The notes under the pieces are model-generated. The model was not told where the DNA came from, did no database searches, and was given only the letters and a program-made list of their open reading frames with translations. The position numbers and the translations under genes were made by a program. From assembly GCF_003601985.1 (NCBI RefSeq), contig NZ_QZXA01000011.1:1-64000 (forward strand): a stretch of 64,000 bases of DNA. The letters are read 5' to 3'. This DNA is from Mesorhizobium jarvisii (GTDB lineage Bacteria > Pseudomonadota > Alphaproteobacteria > Rhizobiales > Rhizobiaceae). Positions 8,258 through 22,987 of the stretch are shown in pieces. Numbering within the stretch: position 1 is the first letter of the stretch; each line of letters begins with the position of its first letter.

Positions 8258-9355
8258 ATGATCCGCAAAGCGCTCTGGCTTTCGGCGACCTCGGTATTTC
8301 TGACATTGTTCACACCTGCCGGCCATGCGGAGGACCGTGTCGTCAACGTCTTTAACTGGTCGGATTACATCGACAGCTCCGTCATCGAGGACTTCACCAA
8401 GCAGACCGGCATCAAGGTCGTCTACGACACCTTCGATTCCAACGAGATCCTGGAAACGAAGCTGCTTGCCGGCGGTAGCGGCTACGACGTCGTCGTGCCC
8501 AGCGGCAATTTCCTTGCCCGCCAGATCCAGGCCGGCGTCTTCCAGAAGCTCGACAAGTCGAAGCTGCCGAACATCTCCAACATGTGGGACGTCATTTCGG
8601 AACGCACCGCCAAGTACGATCCCGGCAACGAATACTCGGTCAACTACATGTGGGGCACCGTCGGCATCGGCTATAACGTCAAGAAAGTGCAGGCCGCGCT
8701 CGGCACCGACAAGATCGACAGCTGGGATGTGTTCTTCAATCCCGAAAGTCTCGCCAAGTTGAAGGATTGCGGCGTCTATGTGCTGGATTCGCCGGCCGAC
8801 ATCATTCCGGCGGCGCTGAAATATGTCGGCCTCGACCCGAACAGCACCTCGCCCGACGATATCGCCAAGGCCGAGGAAGCCCTGATGAAGGTCCGCCCCT
8901 TTATCAGGAAATTCCACTCGTCCGAATATATCAACGCCTTGGCCAACGGCGACATCTGCCTGGCTATCGGCTTCTCTGGGGACGTCTTCCAGGCCCGCAA
9001 CCGCGCCCAGGAGGCCAAGCAGGGTGTCGAGATCGGCTATTCCGTGCCGAAGGAAGGCGCCCAGATATGGTTCGACCAGATGGCGATCCCCGCTGATGCG
9101 CCGCATGTCGCCGAGGCGCATGAATTCATCAACTACATGATGAAGCCCGAAGTCATCGCCAAGTCTTCAAACTTCGTGCTCTACGCCAACGGCAACAAGG
9201 CTTCGCAGCAGTTCGTCGACAAGGCGATCCTGGACGATCCGTCAATCTATCCGGACGAAGCGACGGTGCAGAAGCTCTATACGGTCCAGCCGTACGATCC
9301 CAAGGCCCAGCGCGTCATCACGCGCACCTGGACCAAGATCGTCACCGGCCAATAA
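8258..9355 (+). CDS. potF: Polyamine (putrescine-type) ABC transporter substrate-binding protein
   Basis: A 365-residue periplasmic binding protein. A signal peptide (positively charged MIRKALW, hydrophobic core, cleavage near GHAED) is followed by VVNVFNWSDYID, typical of PotF/PotD/SpuD proteins. FDSNEILETKLLAGGSGYDVVVP and the WGTVGIGYN segment continue the family pattern. An AGGAG-like site precedes the ATG at 8258. It is the first gene of a four-gene operon. The gene symbol follows the E. coli putrescine system; spermidine or another polyamine is possible. Confidence 0.92.
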   Translation: MIRKALWLSATSVFLTLFTPAGHAEDRVVNVFNWSDYIDSSVIEDFTKQTGIKVVYDTFDSNEILETKLLAGGSGYDVVVPSGNFLARQIQAGVFQKLDKSKLPNISNMWDVISERTAKYDPGNEYSVNYMWGTVGIGYNVKKVQAALGTDKIDSWDVFFNPESLAKLKDCGVYVLDSPADIIPAALKYVGLDPNSTSPDDIAKAEEALMKVRPFIRKFHSSEYINALANGDICLAIGFSGDVFQARNRAQEAKQGVEIGYSVPKEGAQIWFDQMAIPADAPHVAEAHEFINYMMKPEVIAKSSNFVLYANGNKASQQFVDKAILDDPSIYPDEATVQKLYTVQPYDPKAQRVITRTWTKIVTGQ

Positions 9356-9364
9356 TCATCTGAA

Positions 9365-9402
9365 GCGACCTCGGCGGACAGCTGCCGGGGTCGCGTTTTT
9401 TG
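9365..9402 (+). terminator. Intercistronic hairpin between potF- and potG-like genes
   Basis: A near-perfect stem (GCGACCTCGG with CCGGGGTCGC, positions 9365-9374 and 9385-9394) is followed directly by GTTTTTT. It has the form of an intrinsic terminator but lies inside the operon, so it probably acts as a partial terminator that keeps binding-protein mRNA above transporter mRNA. Confidence 0.8.
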
Positions 9403-9436
9403 GGGCACGAAGCAAGAAACAGAACGGAGTGGGGAT

Positions 9437-10579
9437 ATGAAATCGCTTGGCAGCATCCGCAGGGATTTCGCGCCATGGAACGACCCGAACGCCAAGCCAT
9501 ACATCCAGTTCGACAACGTCACCAAGAAGTTCGGTGACTTCACCGCCGTCAACAATCTGTCGCTGACCATCTTCGAGCGCGAGTTCTTCGCCCTGCTCGG
9601 CGCCTCGGGTTGCGGAAAGTCGACGCTGCTGCGGATGCTCGCCGGTTTCGAGGAACCGACGGCCGGCCGCATCCTGCTCGATGGCCAGGATCTGCGCGGC
9701 ATCCCGCCCTATCGCCGGCCGGTCAACATGATGTTCCAGTCCTATGCGCTGTTCCCGCATATGACGGTGGAGAACAACATCGCCTTCGGCCTCAAGCAGG
9801 AAGGCATGCCCAAGCCCGATATCGAAAAGCGCGTCGCCGAGATGCTGAAGCTGGTCAAGCTCGAGCAGTTCGCCAAGCGCAAGCCGCACCAACTCTCCGG
9901 CGGCCAGCGCCAGCGCGTCGCTCTCGCCCGCTCGGTCGCCAAGCGGCCGAAGGTGCTGCTGCTCGACGAGCCGCTCGGCGCGCTCGACAAGAAGCTGCGC
10001 GAGGAGACCCAGTTCGAACTGATGGACCTGCAGCAGGAGCTTGGTCTCACCTTCGTCGTCGTCACCCACGACCAGGAAGAAGCGATGACCATGGCAGATC
10101 GCATCGCCATCATGGACAAGGGCGAGGTCATGCAGGTGGCGACGCCCGCGGAAGTCTACGAAGCCCCGGCCTCGCGCTTCGTCGCCCATTTCGTCGGCAA
10201 TGTGAACATGTTCGAGGGCAAGGTCGCCGAGCGGTCGGCCAATACCACCCGCATAACCGGAGCGAGCGGAGCCCAGATCGTCGTCGAGAATGGCGGTGCC
10301 GTGGCCGCGCCCAATGCCGATATCGTCTTCGCCATCAGGCCGGAGAAGATCAAGGTCTCGTCGAAGAAGCCGGCCGATGCCGTCAACGCGATGGAAGGCG
10401 AGGTCTATGACGTTGCTTATCTCGGCGACATGACCGTCTACCACATCAGGCTTGACGATGGGCAGATCGTGCGGGCAAGCGCCTTGAACGCGGCGCGCGT
10501 GACCGAGGATCCGCTGACCTGGAACGATCGCGCCTGGGTGTCATTCCGGCCCGATGCCGGCGTCGTGCTGGCGCGGTAG
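9437..10579 (+). CDS. potG: Polyamine ABC transporter ATPase
   Basis: A 380-residue ABC ATPase. Walker A is GASGCGKST (near residue 55), the Q-loop is MMFQSYALFPHMTV, the signature is LSGGQRQR, Walker B is VLLLDEPLGALD, and the switch histidine is in VVTHDQEEA. A C-terminal TOBE domain (FAIRPEKIKV onward) marks it as PotA/PotG-like. It energises the permeases encoded just downstream, with 9 bp to the next gene. Confidence 0.93.
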   Translation: MKSLGSIRRDFAPWNDPNAKPYIQFDNVTKKFGDFTAVNNLSLTIFEREFFALLGASGCGKSTLLRMLAGFEEPTAGRILLDGQDLRGIPPYRRPVNMMFQSYALFPHMTVENNIAFGLKQEGMPKPDIEKRVAEMLKLVKLEQFAKRKPHQLSGGQRQRVALARSVAKRPKVLLLDEPLGALDKKLREETQFELMDLQQELGLTFVVVTHDQEEAMTMADRIAIMDKGEVMQVATPAEVYEAPASRFVAHFVGNVNMFEGKVAERSANTTRITGASGAQIVVENGGAVAAPNADIVFAIRPEKIKVSSKKPADAVNAMEGEVYDVAYLGDMTVYHIRLDDGQIVRASALNAARVTEDPLTWNDRAWVSFRPDAGVVLAR

Positions 10580-10588
10580 GGGGCTGAT

Positions 10589-11554
10589 ATGTCCAACATC
10601 GCTGTCGCCGATGCCGCCGCGCCATCGACTGCCAAGCCTTTCCTGACGCGGCTGGGTGCCGGTTTCGTCAATCGGCTCGTCATCATCGTCCCCTACCTGT
10701 GGCTGCTGTTCTTCTTCCTCATCCCCTTCGTCATCGTCTTCAAGATTTCATTGTCGCAGACGGCGATCGCCATGCCGCCCTACACGCCGGTGCTCGACTT
10801 CAGCGACGGCGTCTCCGGCTTCTTCGCCGGGTTTCGCGACCTCAACTTCGACAACTATGTCTGGTTGACGCAGGACGCGCTCTATTTCAAGGCCTATGTG
10901 ACGAGCGTCATCATTGCCGCGATCTCGACCGTGCTGACGCTGATCGTCGGCTACCCCATCGCCTATGGCATGTCACGCGCGCCGGCGACCATCCGCCCGA
11001 CCTTGCTGATGCTGGTCATCCTGCCGTTCTGGACGTCGTTCCTGATCCGGGTCTATGCCTGGATCGGCATTCTGAAGCCCGAGGGCCTGCTCAATCAGCT
11101 GCTCTTGTCGCTGCACATCATCAACCAGCCGCTGGTCATCCTCAACACCTATACGGCGATCTTCATCGGCATCGTCTATTCCTACCTGCCCTTCATGGTG
11201 CTGCCGCTCTATTCGTCACTGGAAAAGATGGATTACTCGCTGATCGAGGCGGCCAAGGATCTGGGCTGCCCGCCGACCGCGGCTTTCTGGAAGATCACCT
11301 TCCCGCTGTCGCTGCCGGGCGTCATAGCCGGCTGCCTGTTGGTGTTCATCCCGGCCGTCGGCGAGTTCGTCATTCCCGACCTGCTCGGCGGATCGCAGAC
11401 GCTGATGATCGGCAAGACGCTGTGGAACGAGTTCTTCGCCAACCGTGACTGGCCGGTCTCGTCGGCCGTCGCCGTCATCCTGCTTCTGCTGCTCACCGTG
11501 CCGATCATGCTTTTCCAGCAGGCACAGGCGCGTGCCCAGGAGCAGGGCAAATGA
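10589..11554 (+). CDS. potH: Polyamine ABC transporter permease 1
   Basis: A 321-residue inner-membrane permease with six main hydrophobic segments. The EAA loop (YSLIEAAKDLGCPPTAAFWKI) contacts the ATPase. The sequence IPAVGEFVIPDLLGG near the last segments is characteristic of PotH/PotB. It overlaps the next gene by 4 bp (ATGA), which implies translational coupling. Confidence 0.93.
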   Translation: MSNIAVADAAAPSTAKPFLTRLGAGFVNRLVIIVPYLWLLFFFLIPFVIVFKISLSQTAIAMPPYTPVLDFSDGVSGFFAGFRDLNFDNYVWLTQDALYFKAYVTSVIIAAISTVLTLIVGYPIAYGMSRAPATIRPTLLMLVILPFWTSFLIRVYAWIGILKPEGLLNQLLLSLHIINQPLVILNTYTAIFIGIVYSYLPFMVLPLYSSLEKMDYSLIEAAKDLGCPPTAAFWKITFPLSLPGVIAGCLLVFIPAVGEFVIPDLLGGSQTLMIGKTLWNEFFANRDWPVSSAVAVILLLLLTVPIMLFQQAQARAQEQGK

Positions 11555-12369
11555 ACGCCACCTGGAGCCGCTTCAACGTCACCTCGATCGTGCTTGGCTT
11601 TGCCTTCCTGTACCTGCCGATCGTGCTGCTCATCGTCTTCTCCTTCAACGAATCCAAGCTCGTCACCGTCTGGGGCGGCTTCTCGACCAAATGGTACGTG
11701 TCGCTGTTCCACAATCAGGGCTTGATGGACGCCACCTGGGTGACGGCGCGTGTCGGCGTCATTTCGGCCACCGTGGCGACCGTGCTGGGCACGTTGGCGG
11801 CGCTCACCCTGACGCGCTACACGCGGTTCCGGGGCAGGGTGCTGTTTTCCGGCATGGTCTTCGCACCGCTCGTCATGCCGGAAGTCATCACCGGCCTATC
11901 GCTGCTGCTGCTTTTCGTTGCCGTCGGCCTCGACCGCGGCTTCTTCACGGTGACGCTCGCCCACATCACGCTGACGATGTGCTTCGTGGCGGTCGTCGTG
12001 CAGTCGCGCCTGGTCTCCTTCGACCGGTCGCTGGAGGAGGCGGCGATGGATCTCGGCGCAACGCCGGCCAAGACCTTCTTCCAGATCACGCTGCCGGTCA
12101 TCCTGCCGGCGATCGTATCCGGCTGGATGCTGGCCTTCACGCTGTCGCTCGACGATCTGGTCATCGCCTCCTTCACCTCGGGACCGGGCGCCACGACGCT
12201 GCCGATGAAGATCTACAGCCAGGTCCGTCTCGGCGTGACGCCGGAGATCAATGCCGCCTGCACCATCCTGATCGCCGTCGTCGCGGTCGGCGTCATCATC
12301 GCTTCGATCGCCAACAAGCGTCGTGAGGTGCAGCGCCAGCTCGACGAACAGGCGGCGCAACGCGGCTGA
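11551..12369 (+). CDS. potI: Polyamine ABC transporter permease 2
   Basis: A 272-residue permease. Hallmarks are the N-terminal segment LPIVLLIVFSFNESKL, the EAA loop (SLEEAAMDLGATPAKTFFQI), and LSLDDLVIASFTSGPG, which is typical of PotI/PotC. It completes a binding protein, ATPase and two-permease set. It ends at a rhizobial palindromic repeat that may stabilise the 3' end of the mRNA. Confidence 0.93.
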   Translation: MNATWSRFNVTSIVLGFAFLYLPIVLLIVFSFNESKLVTVWGGFSTKWYVSLFHNQGLMDATWVTARVGVISATVATVLGTLAALTLTRYTRFRGRVLFSGMVFAPLVMPEVITGLSLLLLFVAVGLDRGFFTVTLAHITLTMCFVAVVVQSRLVSFDRSLEEAAMDLGATPAKTFFQITLPVILPAIVSGWMLAFTLSLDDLVIASFTSGPGATTLPMKIYSQVRLGVTPEINAACTILIAVVAVGVIIASIANKRREVQRQLDEQAAQRG

Positions 12370-12416
12370 GCATGATCCCGAAAAGTGGAAGCCGGTTTTC
12401 GGACAAGATCATGCTC
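12368..12416. repeat. Rhizobial intergenic palindromic repeat
   Basis: A nested palindrome: GAGCATGATC (12368-12377) pairs with GATCATGCTC (12407-12416), and inside it CCGAAAA (12378-12384) pairs with TTTTCGG (12396-12402). Elements with this CATGATCCCGAAAAGTGG form are common between genes in Mesorhizobium and relatives. A partial second copy starts at 12430. Confidence 0.85.
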
Positions 12417-12448
12417 AACTGAACGGAAGCATGATCCCGAAAAGCATG

Positions 12449-12469
12449 CCCTCGGGCCTGACCCGAGGG
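12449..12469. terminator. Hairpin between convergent potI-like and AsmA genes
   Basis: A perfect 8-bp inverted repeat (CCCTCGGG/CCCGAGGG) with a 5-nt loop lies between two convergent genes. There is no T-tract, so it may be a bidirectional RNA 3'-end structure rather than a classic intrinsic terminator. Confidence 0.5.
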
Positions 12470-12508
12470 TGAAGCCTGTTTGATGCCCAGCGAAACGTAA
12501 GCGCGCTT

Positions 12509-14362
12509 CTATTCGCCCGAAACGCCACGGCTTATCGGCGAAATGAACGGCGTGCTCCAGGTTCCGCCGACGAAGAAGGACGACTGGTTGGGGCCTTGCT
12601 GGCCGGTCTTCTGCGCCGCCGCCTGGTCCGGCTGGATAACGCCGCCGGACAGCGCCAGCCCGCGCCCCGCATAGGAGGCGATGCCGGAAAGCCAGATCTT
12701 GTATTTCGCCGAATTGGCCTCGGCCTTGTCCAGCCTCGCCACGCCGCGCGAAATGGTCGCTTTCACTTCGGCGCCGTCGATCGGCAGCGTGCCGTCCGAG
12801 ACGTCGTCGAGCGCGAAGAAGCCGCCCTGTTCGGTATGCTTGAGAAAGGCCGGCAGGTTGAACTTGCTGAGTGCGCCGGGACCGAAGGTCGCCGAGACCG
12901 AGCCGTCGGCGTTTTCAAAGATCGAATCCCAGGTCCTGCCCGGTCCCTTGAGGATGACAGAAACGGTGCCTGTGCCGACCGGCACCAGCCGGGTCATGCC
13001 GGCCGCCGTGCCGAACGCGCCGCCATCGACATCGGACGCAAGCAGCCGGATCTCTACCTGTGTGCCCTCGGGCTTGCGGTCGAAACGAAGACTGGTCTGG
13101 ATGTTGCCGCCAAAGGCCGAGGCGTCGGAGATATCGAAGACGGAAAGACCGTCCTTGACCTGGGCGGTGGCGGCGACATCGGCAAGCTGGATCGTGCCGG
13201 CCGTGGCGTGCGCCGCCGACAGCCTCAGATCCAGATTGACCCGGTCGGCGAAACTTGCCTCCACGTCACCTGGGCCGGTCCCGCTCGCTGGTCCGAGCGG
13301 GGTAAAGGCGGACAGAAACGATCTGAGGTCGAGCGTGTCGAAGGCGAGCGTGCCCGAGATCACGGGTTGGGCGTCGCCAAGCGACAGGTCGAGCGCGCCC
13401 ATGCCCGGATTGTTGTCCAGCGTCAGCGCGGTGTTCTCGAACTTGACGCGTCCGGCCGACGCCGTGACCTTGCTCGAAATGCTGACCGAGCCGATCGCGG
13501 CACTTGGCGCGATACCGGCCTGCGACCATTCCAGCACACGGCGCAATGAGGGTGCCGCGAACTTCACCTGGCCGTCGAAATAGGCGTTGTCGGCCATGCT
13601 GGCCGTGCCGTCGAAGGAGAAGGTGGCGGGTGCTGCTTTGAAAGACAGAGTGAGCGGCGCCACACCGCCGGCAAACAGCACCAGCGGCTTCTGCGAGGCG
13701 GCGTCGAGGGCGACGCTTTCGCCGCGCCAGATCCCGGTTGCCGACAGTGTCGCATTGCTGTTCATCGCCGCCCAGGTCGCCTGGCCGCTAAGGCTGCTCA
13801 GGATCTCCACGTCCTTGCCGTTGACGGAAGCCACCATGCGGCCGTCCCTGAATTCAACCGTGCCGAAGGCATCTGTCGGCAGTTTGTCCAGGTTGGGTTT
13901 GGCGGGGTCGGCACTGACCACGCCGCGTGCCGTGTCGATGGAGCGCGCGATGCGCCCACCGGTCGGCGCGGTGGGCAGGAACAGGCCGTCCGCGGTCCGC
14001 TGGACCCGGATCGTCGGCCGCACCAGCCGCGCCGTGGAAAACACCACATCGCCCTGCAACGCCGCCATCGCCGATAGGTCGATTTCGACGCGTTCGGCTT
14101 CGACGACCGGCGGCGCGTCGGCGTCCGTCCATTTCGAAAGCGTGACATCGGTCAGGATCGCCCGGAATTTCGGCCAGACCTCGATGCGCGGCGAGCCTTC
14201 GATGGCGACCCGGAAGCCGCTCCAGGCGCTCATTTCCCAGGCGATGCGATCGCGCACGATGCGCGTCGAGGCGATCAGCGGCAGGGCAGCGACCACCAGA
14301 GCGATGACGATCACGGCAGCGCCGATCGCCCATACTCCGCGGCGGATCAAGGATGATGGCAT
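12509..14362 (-). CDS. AsmA family protein
   Basis: A 617-residue protein with one N-terminal membrane segment (GAAVIVIALVVAALPLIAS) and a long, beta-rich periplasmic part. AsmA-type features are AWSGFRVAIEG near residue 45, the acidic DVTLSKW segment, and the C-terminal stretch LSKFNLPAFLKHTEQGGFFA followed by GTLPIDGAEVKATISRGVA. AsmA-like proteins belong to the bridge-like lipid transfer group and influence outer-membrane assembly. It is transcribed away from the acetoacetyl-CoA synthetase gene. Confidence 0.88.
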   Translation of the reverse strand: MPSSLIRRGVWAIGAAVIVIALVVAALPLIASTRIVRDRIAWEMSAWSGFRVAIEGSPRIEVWPKFRAILTDVTLSKWTDADAPPVVEAERVEIDLSAMAALQGDVVFSTARLVRPTIRVQRTADGLFLPTAPTGGRIARSIDTARGVVSADPAKPNLDKLPTDAFGTVEFRDGRMVASVNGKDVEILSSLSGQATWAAMNSNATLSATGIWRGESVALDAASQKPLVLFAGGVAPLTLSFKAAPATFSFDGTASMADNAYFDGQVKFAAPSLRRVLEWSQAGIAPSAAIGSVSISSKVTASAGRVKFENTALTLDNNPGMGALDLSLGDAQPVISGTLAFDTLDLRSFLSAFTPLGPASGTGPGDVEASFADRVNLDLRLSAAHATAGTIQLADVAATAQVKDGLSVFDISDASAFGGNIQTSLRFDRKPEGTQVEIRLLASDVDGGAFGTAAGMTRLVPVGTGTVSVILKGPGRTWDSIFENADGSVSATFGPGALSKFNLPAFLKHTEQGGFFALDDVSDGTLPIDGAEVKATISRGVARLDKAEANSAKYKIWLSGIASYAGRGLALSGGVIQPDQAAAQKTGQQGPNQSSFFVGGTWSTPFISPISRGVSGE

Positions 14363-14559
14363 CTCGCCCTATATGCTTCCGTTCCGATTAATCGCCTGAC
14401 GTAAAACCCCAGTCGTCACTACGACTTAGGACTGAGGCATTTCAAGTCTTTATGGCCCGGCGATGGCATTTGCGCACACCTGAGCGCTTCGGCCCAACAA
14501 AATCTTGCTCTGCTGCGCTGCAATATGCATAAGCGATGGCGACCTTGGGAGGATCGATC

Positions 14560-16518
<1,959 letters not shown>

Positions 16519-16729
16519 TCCCGACCGGCATGGTTAACGAAACATGTCGCGGGAATTTACCTAGATTTCACGAGTGGTACACATTCGTAAATTTTTCGGC
16601 GAGCCGGTAAGGACTTGTTAAGGCCCGGCCCCGATAGTCGCATGTAACTTGAGGGAGAAATCCCGTTCCTCAGCCCCCGGAGGATCTGAATTCGCTCAAG
16701 CCCCCGTTGTGACAGCAATCCCATCTCTT

Positions 16730-16755
16730 AAGGCGTCCTCCAGGGCGCCTTTTCT
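16730..16755 (+). terminator. Rho-independent terminator-like hairpin
   Basis: AAGGCG (16730-16735) pairs with CGCCTT (16746-16751) across a 10-nt loop and is followed by TTCTTTT. It lies 210 bp after the acetoacetyl-CoA synthetase stop. The distance leaves room for a short transcript or untranslated tail between 16519 and 16729, where I see no gene. Confidence 0.65.
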
Positions 16756-16765
16756 TTTGGGCTTG

Positions 16766-16891
16766 TTAGAGCGGTTCGCCATTTCACGGAAACGGCGAAC
16801 CGCTCTAACTCATTGTTTTGACGCAATTCCCAAGGGAAAAGCGCTACGCGCTTCTCCCGGGAAAACCGCTCACACTTTTCTTGGAATTGCT
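16766..16891. repeat. Rhizobial intergenic repeat with 15-bp perfect stem
   Basis: TTAGAGCGGTTCGCC (16766-16780) pairs perfectly with GGCGAACCGCTCTAA (16794-16808) over a 13-nt loop. The following bases, with ACGCAATTCCCAAGGGAAAAG and TTTTCTTGGAATTGCT segments forming a second weak dyad, complete an element type that is frequent between genes in Mesorhizobium. It fills the space up to the stop codon of the sensor kinase. Confidence 0.75.
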
Positions 16892-20896
<4,005 letters not shown>

Positions 20897-21146
20897 GCGC
20901 TTGGCGAACCCTCACGGAGCGGCGAAATTTGCAGTTAACGCTTTGTTAATAAAAGCCGCAGCTGCGAAGGTCCACAAGCCAGAACGTGCAAAGGCTGGTT
21001 TCTGGGCTTTTGGTTAACGGCCGGAAAGAAATTTATGGTGCACTGCAACAAAGATATTGCAATGCACAAAATTTGCCTTTATATTGCCATCATAACTGAA
21101 CGAGACGGCTTTCCGTCAAAGCCGCTGCCGCTGAAAAGGATGGAAA

Positions 21147-21605
21147 ATGTCCAGGACCAAAACTGCCGAGACGATCGAAAACGTTGAATTCCCGAGCTTC
21201 GACGCTTCCAAGGCCACCGACCAGATCCGCGCCTTCGCCGAAAAGGGCGTTGAGCAGTCGAAAGAGGCCTATGCCAAGCTCAAGACCGGCGCCGAGGAGA
21301 CCCAGAAGGCTCTGGAGTCGACCTACGAGACCGCCAAGACTGTTTCCAGCGACCTGTCGCTCAAGACCATCGCGGCGCTGCGCGCCAACGCCGAAGCCGG
21401 CTTCTCGCATCTCGAAGCCCTGATCGGCGCCAAGTCGCTGTCGGAAGTCGTCGAGTTGCAGACCGCCTTCCTGCGCAAGCGCGTCGAGTTGACGGTCGAG
21501 CAGGCCAAGGACTTCCAGGCTGTTGCCTCCAAGGCGGCGGAAGACGTCTCCAAGCCGATCAAGACCGCCTTCGAGAAGGCGATCAAGGACATCAAGGCTG
21601 CCTAA
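21147..21605 (+). CDS. phaP1: Phasin family protein
   Basis: A 152-residue helical protein of the phasin 2 family, which coats polyhydroxybutyrate granules. Visible family features are FDASKATDQIRAFAEKGVEQ at the N-terminus, the AYAKLKTGAEETQKALE helix, and LSEVVELQTAFLRKRVEL leading to a C-terminal alanine/lysine-rich helix. The start has an AAAAGGATGGAAA purine-rich leader. Its location next to the acetoacetyl-CoA synthetase and CbrA-like genes supports a role in PHB storage. Two hairpins follow the gene. Confidence 0.9.
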   Translation: MSRTKTAETIENVEFPSFDASKATDQIRAFAEKGVEQSKEAYAKLKTGAEETQKALESTYETAKTVSSDLSLKTIAALRANAEAGFSHLEALIGAKSLSEVVELQTAFLRKRVELTVEQAKDFQAVASKAAEDVSKPIKTAFEKAIKDIKAA

Positions 21606-21731
21606 TATTTGCGCATGATCTGAGGATGCAACAAAAGGTCGCATTTTCTTAAAAACGATCAGGCGTATGATGGTAGCCATCAAGAAATACCCGGCGAGTG
21701 GAACCTCCTCCCTCTGCTCCCCGGGGTGACC

Positions 21732-21798
21732 AGCCAGCTCCTCCTCCCGCTGGCTCGTAACAGGAAAAGGCCGGCACCTCCTCCCGCCGGCCTTTTTC
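21732..21798 (+). terminator. Tandem terminator hairpins after the phasin gene
   Basis: The first stem is AGCCAGC (21732-21738) with GCTGGCT (21749-21755). The second is AAAAGGCCGGC (21765-21775) with GCCGGCCTTTTT (21786-21797), ending in a T-run. The second has the full form of an intrinsic terminator. The rest of 21606-21960 shows no gene; part of it must carry the tRNA promoter. Confidence 0.85.
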
Positions 21799-21960
21799 TT
21801 TGCCCTGCGAAACCGCCGCCGTTGCGGCACATGTGGGGAAGTGGTCTTTGCTTCGCAAAAGCCTTGAATTAAAATCCATAAGCCCGTATGGACGCATCGC
21901 CGAACGACAGAGCGGATCGCTTAGGACGAGTTCCCGAAGAGATTCTGCTCAGGCAAATGT

Positions 21961-22037
21961 GCCGTTGTAGCTCAGCTGGTTAGAGCGCCGGATTGTGGAT
22001 CCGGAGGTCGCTGGTTCGATCCCAGCCAACGGTACCA
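21961..22037 (+). tRNA. tRNA-His (GTG anticodon)
   Basis: The cloverleaf folds fully: acceptor GCCGTTG/CAACGGT, D stem GCTC/GAGC, anticodon stem CCGGA/TCCGG with loop TTGTGGA (anticodon GTG), T stem GCTGG/CCAGC with TTCGATC, and an encoded CCA end. The base before position 1 is T, so there is no encoded G-1; the first pair is G1-U72 and the discriminator is A73. This is the unusual tRNA-His form known from alphaproteobacteria. The 3' 49 bp are the attachment site of the downstream element. Confidence 0.97.
21989..22037 (+). repeat. attL: 49-bp direct repeat, left copy
   Basis: Starts at CGGATTGTGGATCCGG in the anticodon arm and ends with the CCA of the tRNA. It is identical to 38218-38266. 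Because the 5' part of the tRNA lies outside the element, this copy restores an intact tRNA-His gene. Confidence 0.97.
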
Positions 22038-22150
22038 AAATTTTCACAACGAAATCAAATGCTTGACAAGTAGGGTAGGGCGCTTAGCAGCGTTCCATGT
22101 CGCGTGCATGTTGCAAACCGGTACGCTTGAATTACAATGGTTTGCGCAAG

Positions 22151-22360
22151 ATGACGGCAACTCCACGCGACATGAACGCGACACGGAGGGCACTCGTGGA
22201 ACGGCTTTTCGACGATCTGATTGACGTGATCCAGTCGCGACCTGAGCAGCGTTGGCGCTCCGTCGACATTACAGCGTGGGCGATTCGCCTGGCCGGAAAC
22301 CTTGCGACAGGCGTCGCGATCGGCATAGGGATCGCGGCTGGAAGGGTTCTCGCGGGCTGA
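22151..22360 (+). CDS. Small protein with C-terminal membrane segment, function unknown
   Basis: A 69-residue protein from the ATG at 22151; the frame is open from 22097. The first 45 residues are polar and helical (RALVERLFDDLIDVIQSR), followed by a single glycine/alanine-rich hydrophobic segment (NLATGVAIGIGIAAGRVLAG). It is the first element gene after attL. It could be a small tail-anchored membrane protein; I do not recognise the family. Confidence 0.55.
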   Translation: MTATPRDMNATRRALVERLFDDLIDVIQSRPEQRWRSVDITAWAIRLAGNLATGVAIGIGIAAGRVLAG

Positions 22361-22393
22361 AGCCCGCCGCCTCGCGACGGCGGGATCTTCCTT

Positions 22394-22987
22394 CTAGGCC
22401 ACAAGCGATCGAAGCAACTCAACGGCGCTGTCGGCCATGCGCTCGCCTTCATTGTCGACCTCGATGGTCGAAATCAGGTAACGCGCCTTGGCGGCGACCT
22501 CGCCCATATCGGCCGGCCGGTAATCGCGCAGCGCCTGAAACGCCGCCCATTCCGCATCGCTGGCGACCTCGACGGCCTTCTCAAGCCGATCGAGATCGAC
22601 GGTGGCCGCTACGGCGAGACGCCGAGCTTTTGCCTGATCGAGATCATCCTCCATGACACAGCGCCAGGTCACGGCGTCGTCGGGTGAAACCTTCAGGTGC
22701 TTGACAGCAGCAGCTGCCCATTTGTCGATTTCCTCGGCGCTCCAGACAACGCTGGCCGCCATCGAACTGAAAAGCTGGACACTCGCGTCGGGGACCTTCT
22801 CGAACGCTTTGTCATACATTTCGGTTGCCGCGGTAAGCGCCGCCCTGGCGGCGCGGTGGGCATCGATGAGGGCGTCGACGCCCGATGGAGCGTCCGGAGC
22901 GGCGATCGCGCGCTGTAGGCCCGCGCCTGTGGCGATTGCGGCCATTCCGCTGAGAACGGAACGGCGAGTTGTTGCCTGGTGTATCAT
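22394..22987 (-). CDS. Hypothetical protein with twin-arginine signal
   Basis: A 197-residue protein from the ATG at 22987, with GAGGG about 11 nt upstream; a GTG at 23005 is an alternative. The N-terminus (TTRRSVLSGMAAIATGAG) has a twin-arginine pair before a hydrophobic stretch and AIAAPDAP as a likely cleavage region. The mature part is mainly helical (HRAARAALTAATEMYDKAFEKV, and LDRLEKAVEVASDAEWAAF). It looks like a bacterial accessory gene, not a phage structural protein. Function unknown. Confidence 0.75.
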   Translation of the reverse strand: MIHQATTRRSVLSGMAAIATGAGLQRAIAAPDAPSGVDALIDAHRAARAALTAATEMYDKAFEKVPDASVQLFSSMAASVVWSAEEIDKWAAAAVKHLKVSPDDAVTWRCVMEDDLDQAKARRLAVAATVDLDRLEKAVEVASDAEWAAFQALRDYRPADMGEVAAKARYLISTIEVDNEGERMADSAVELLRSLVA

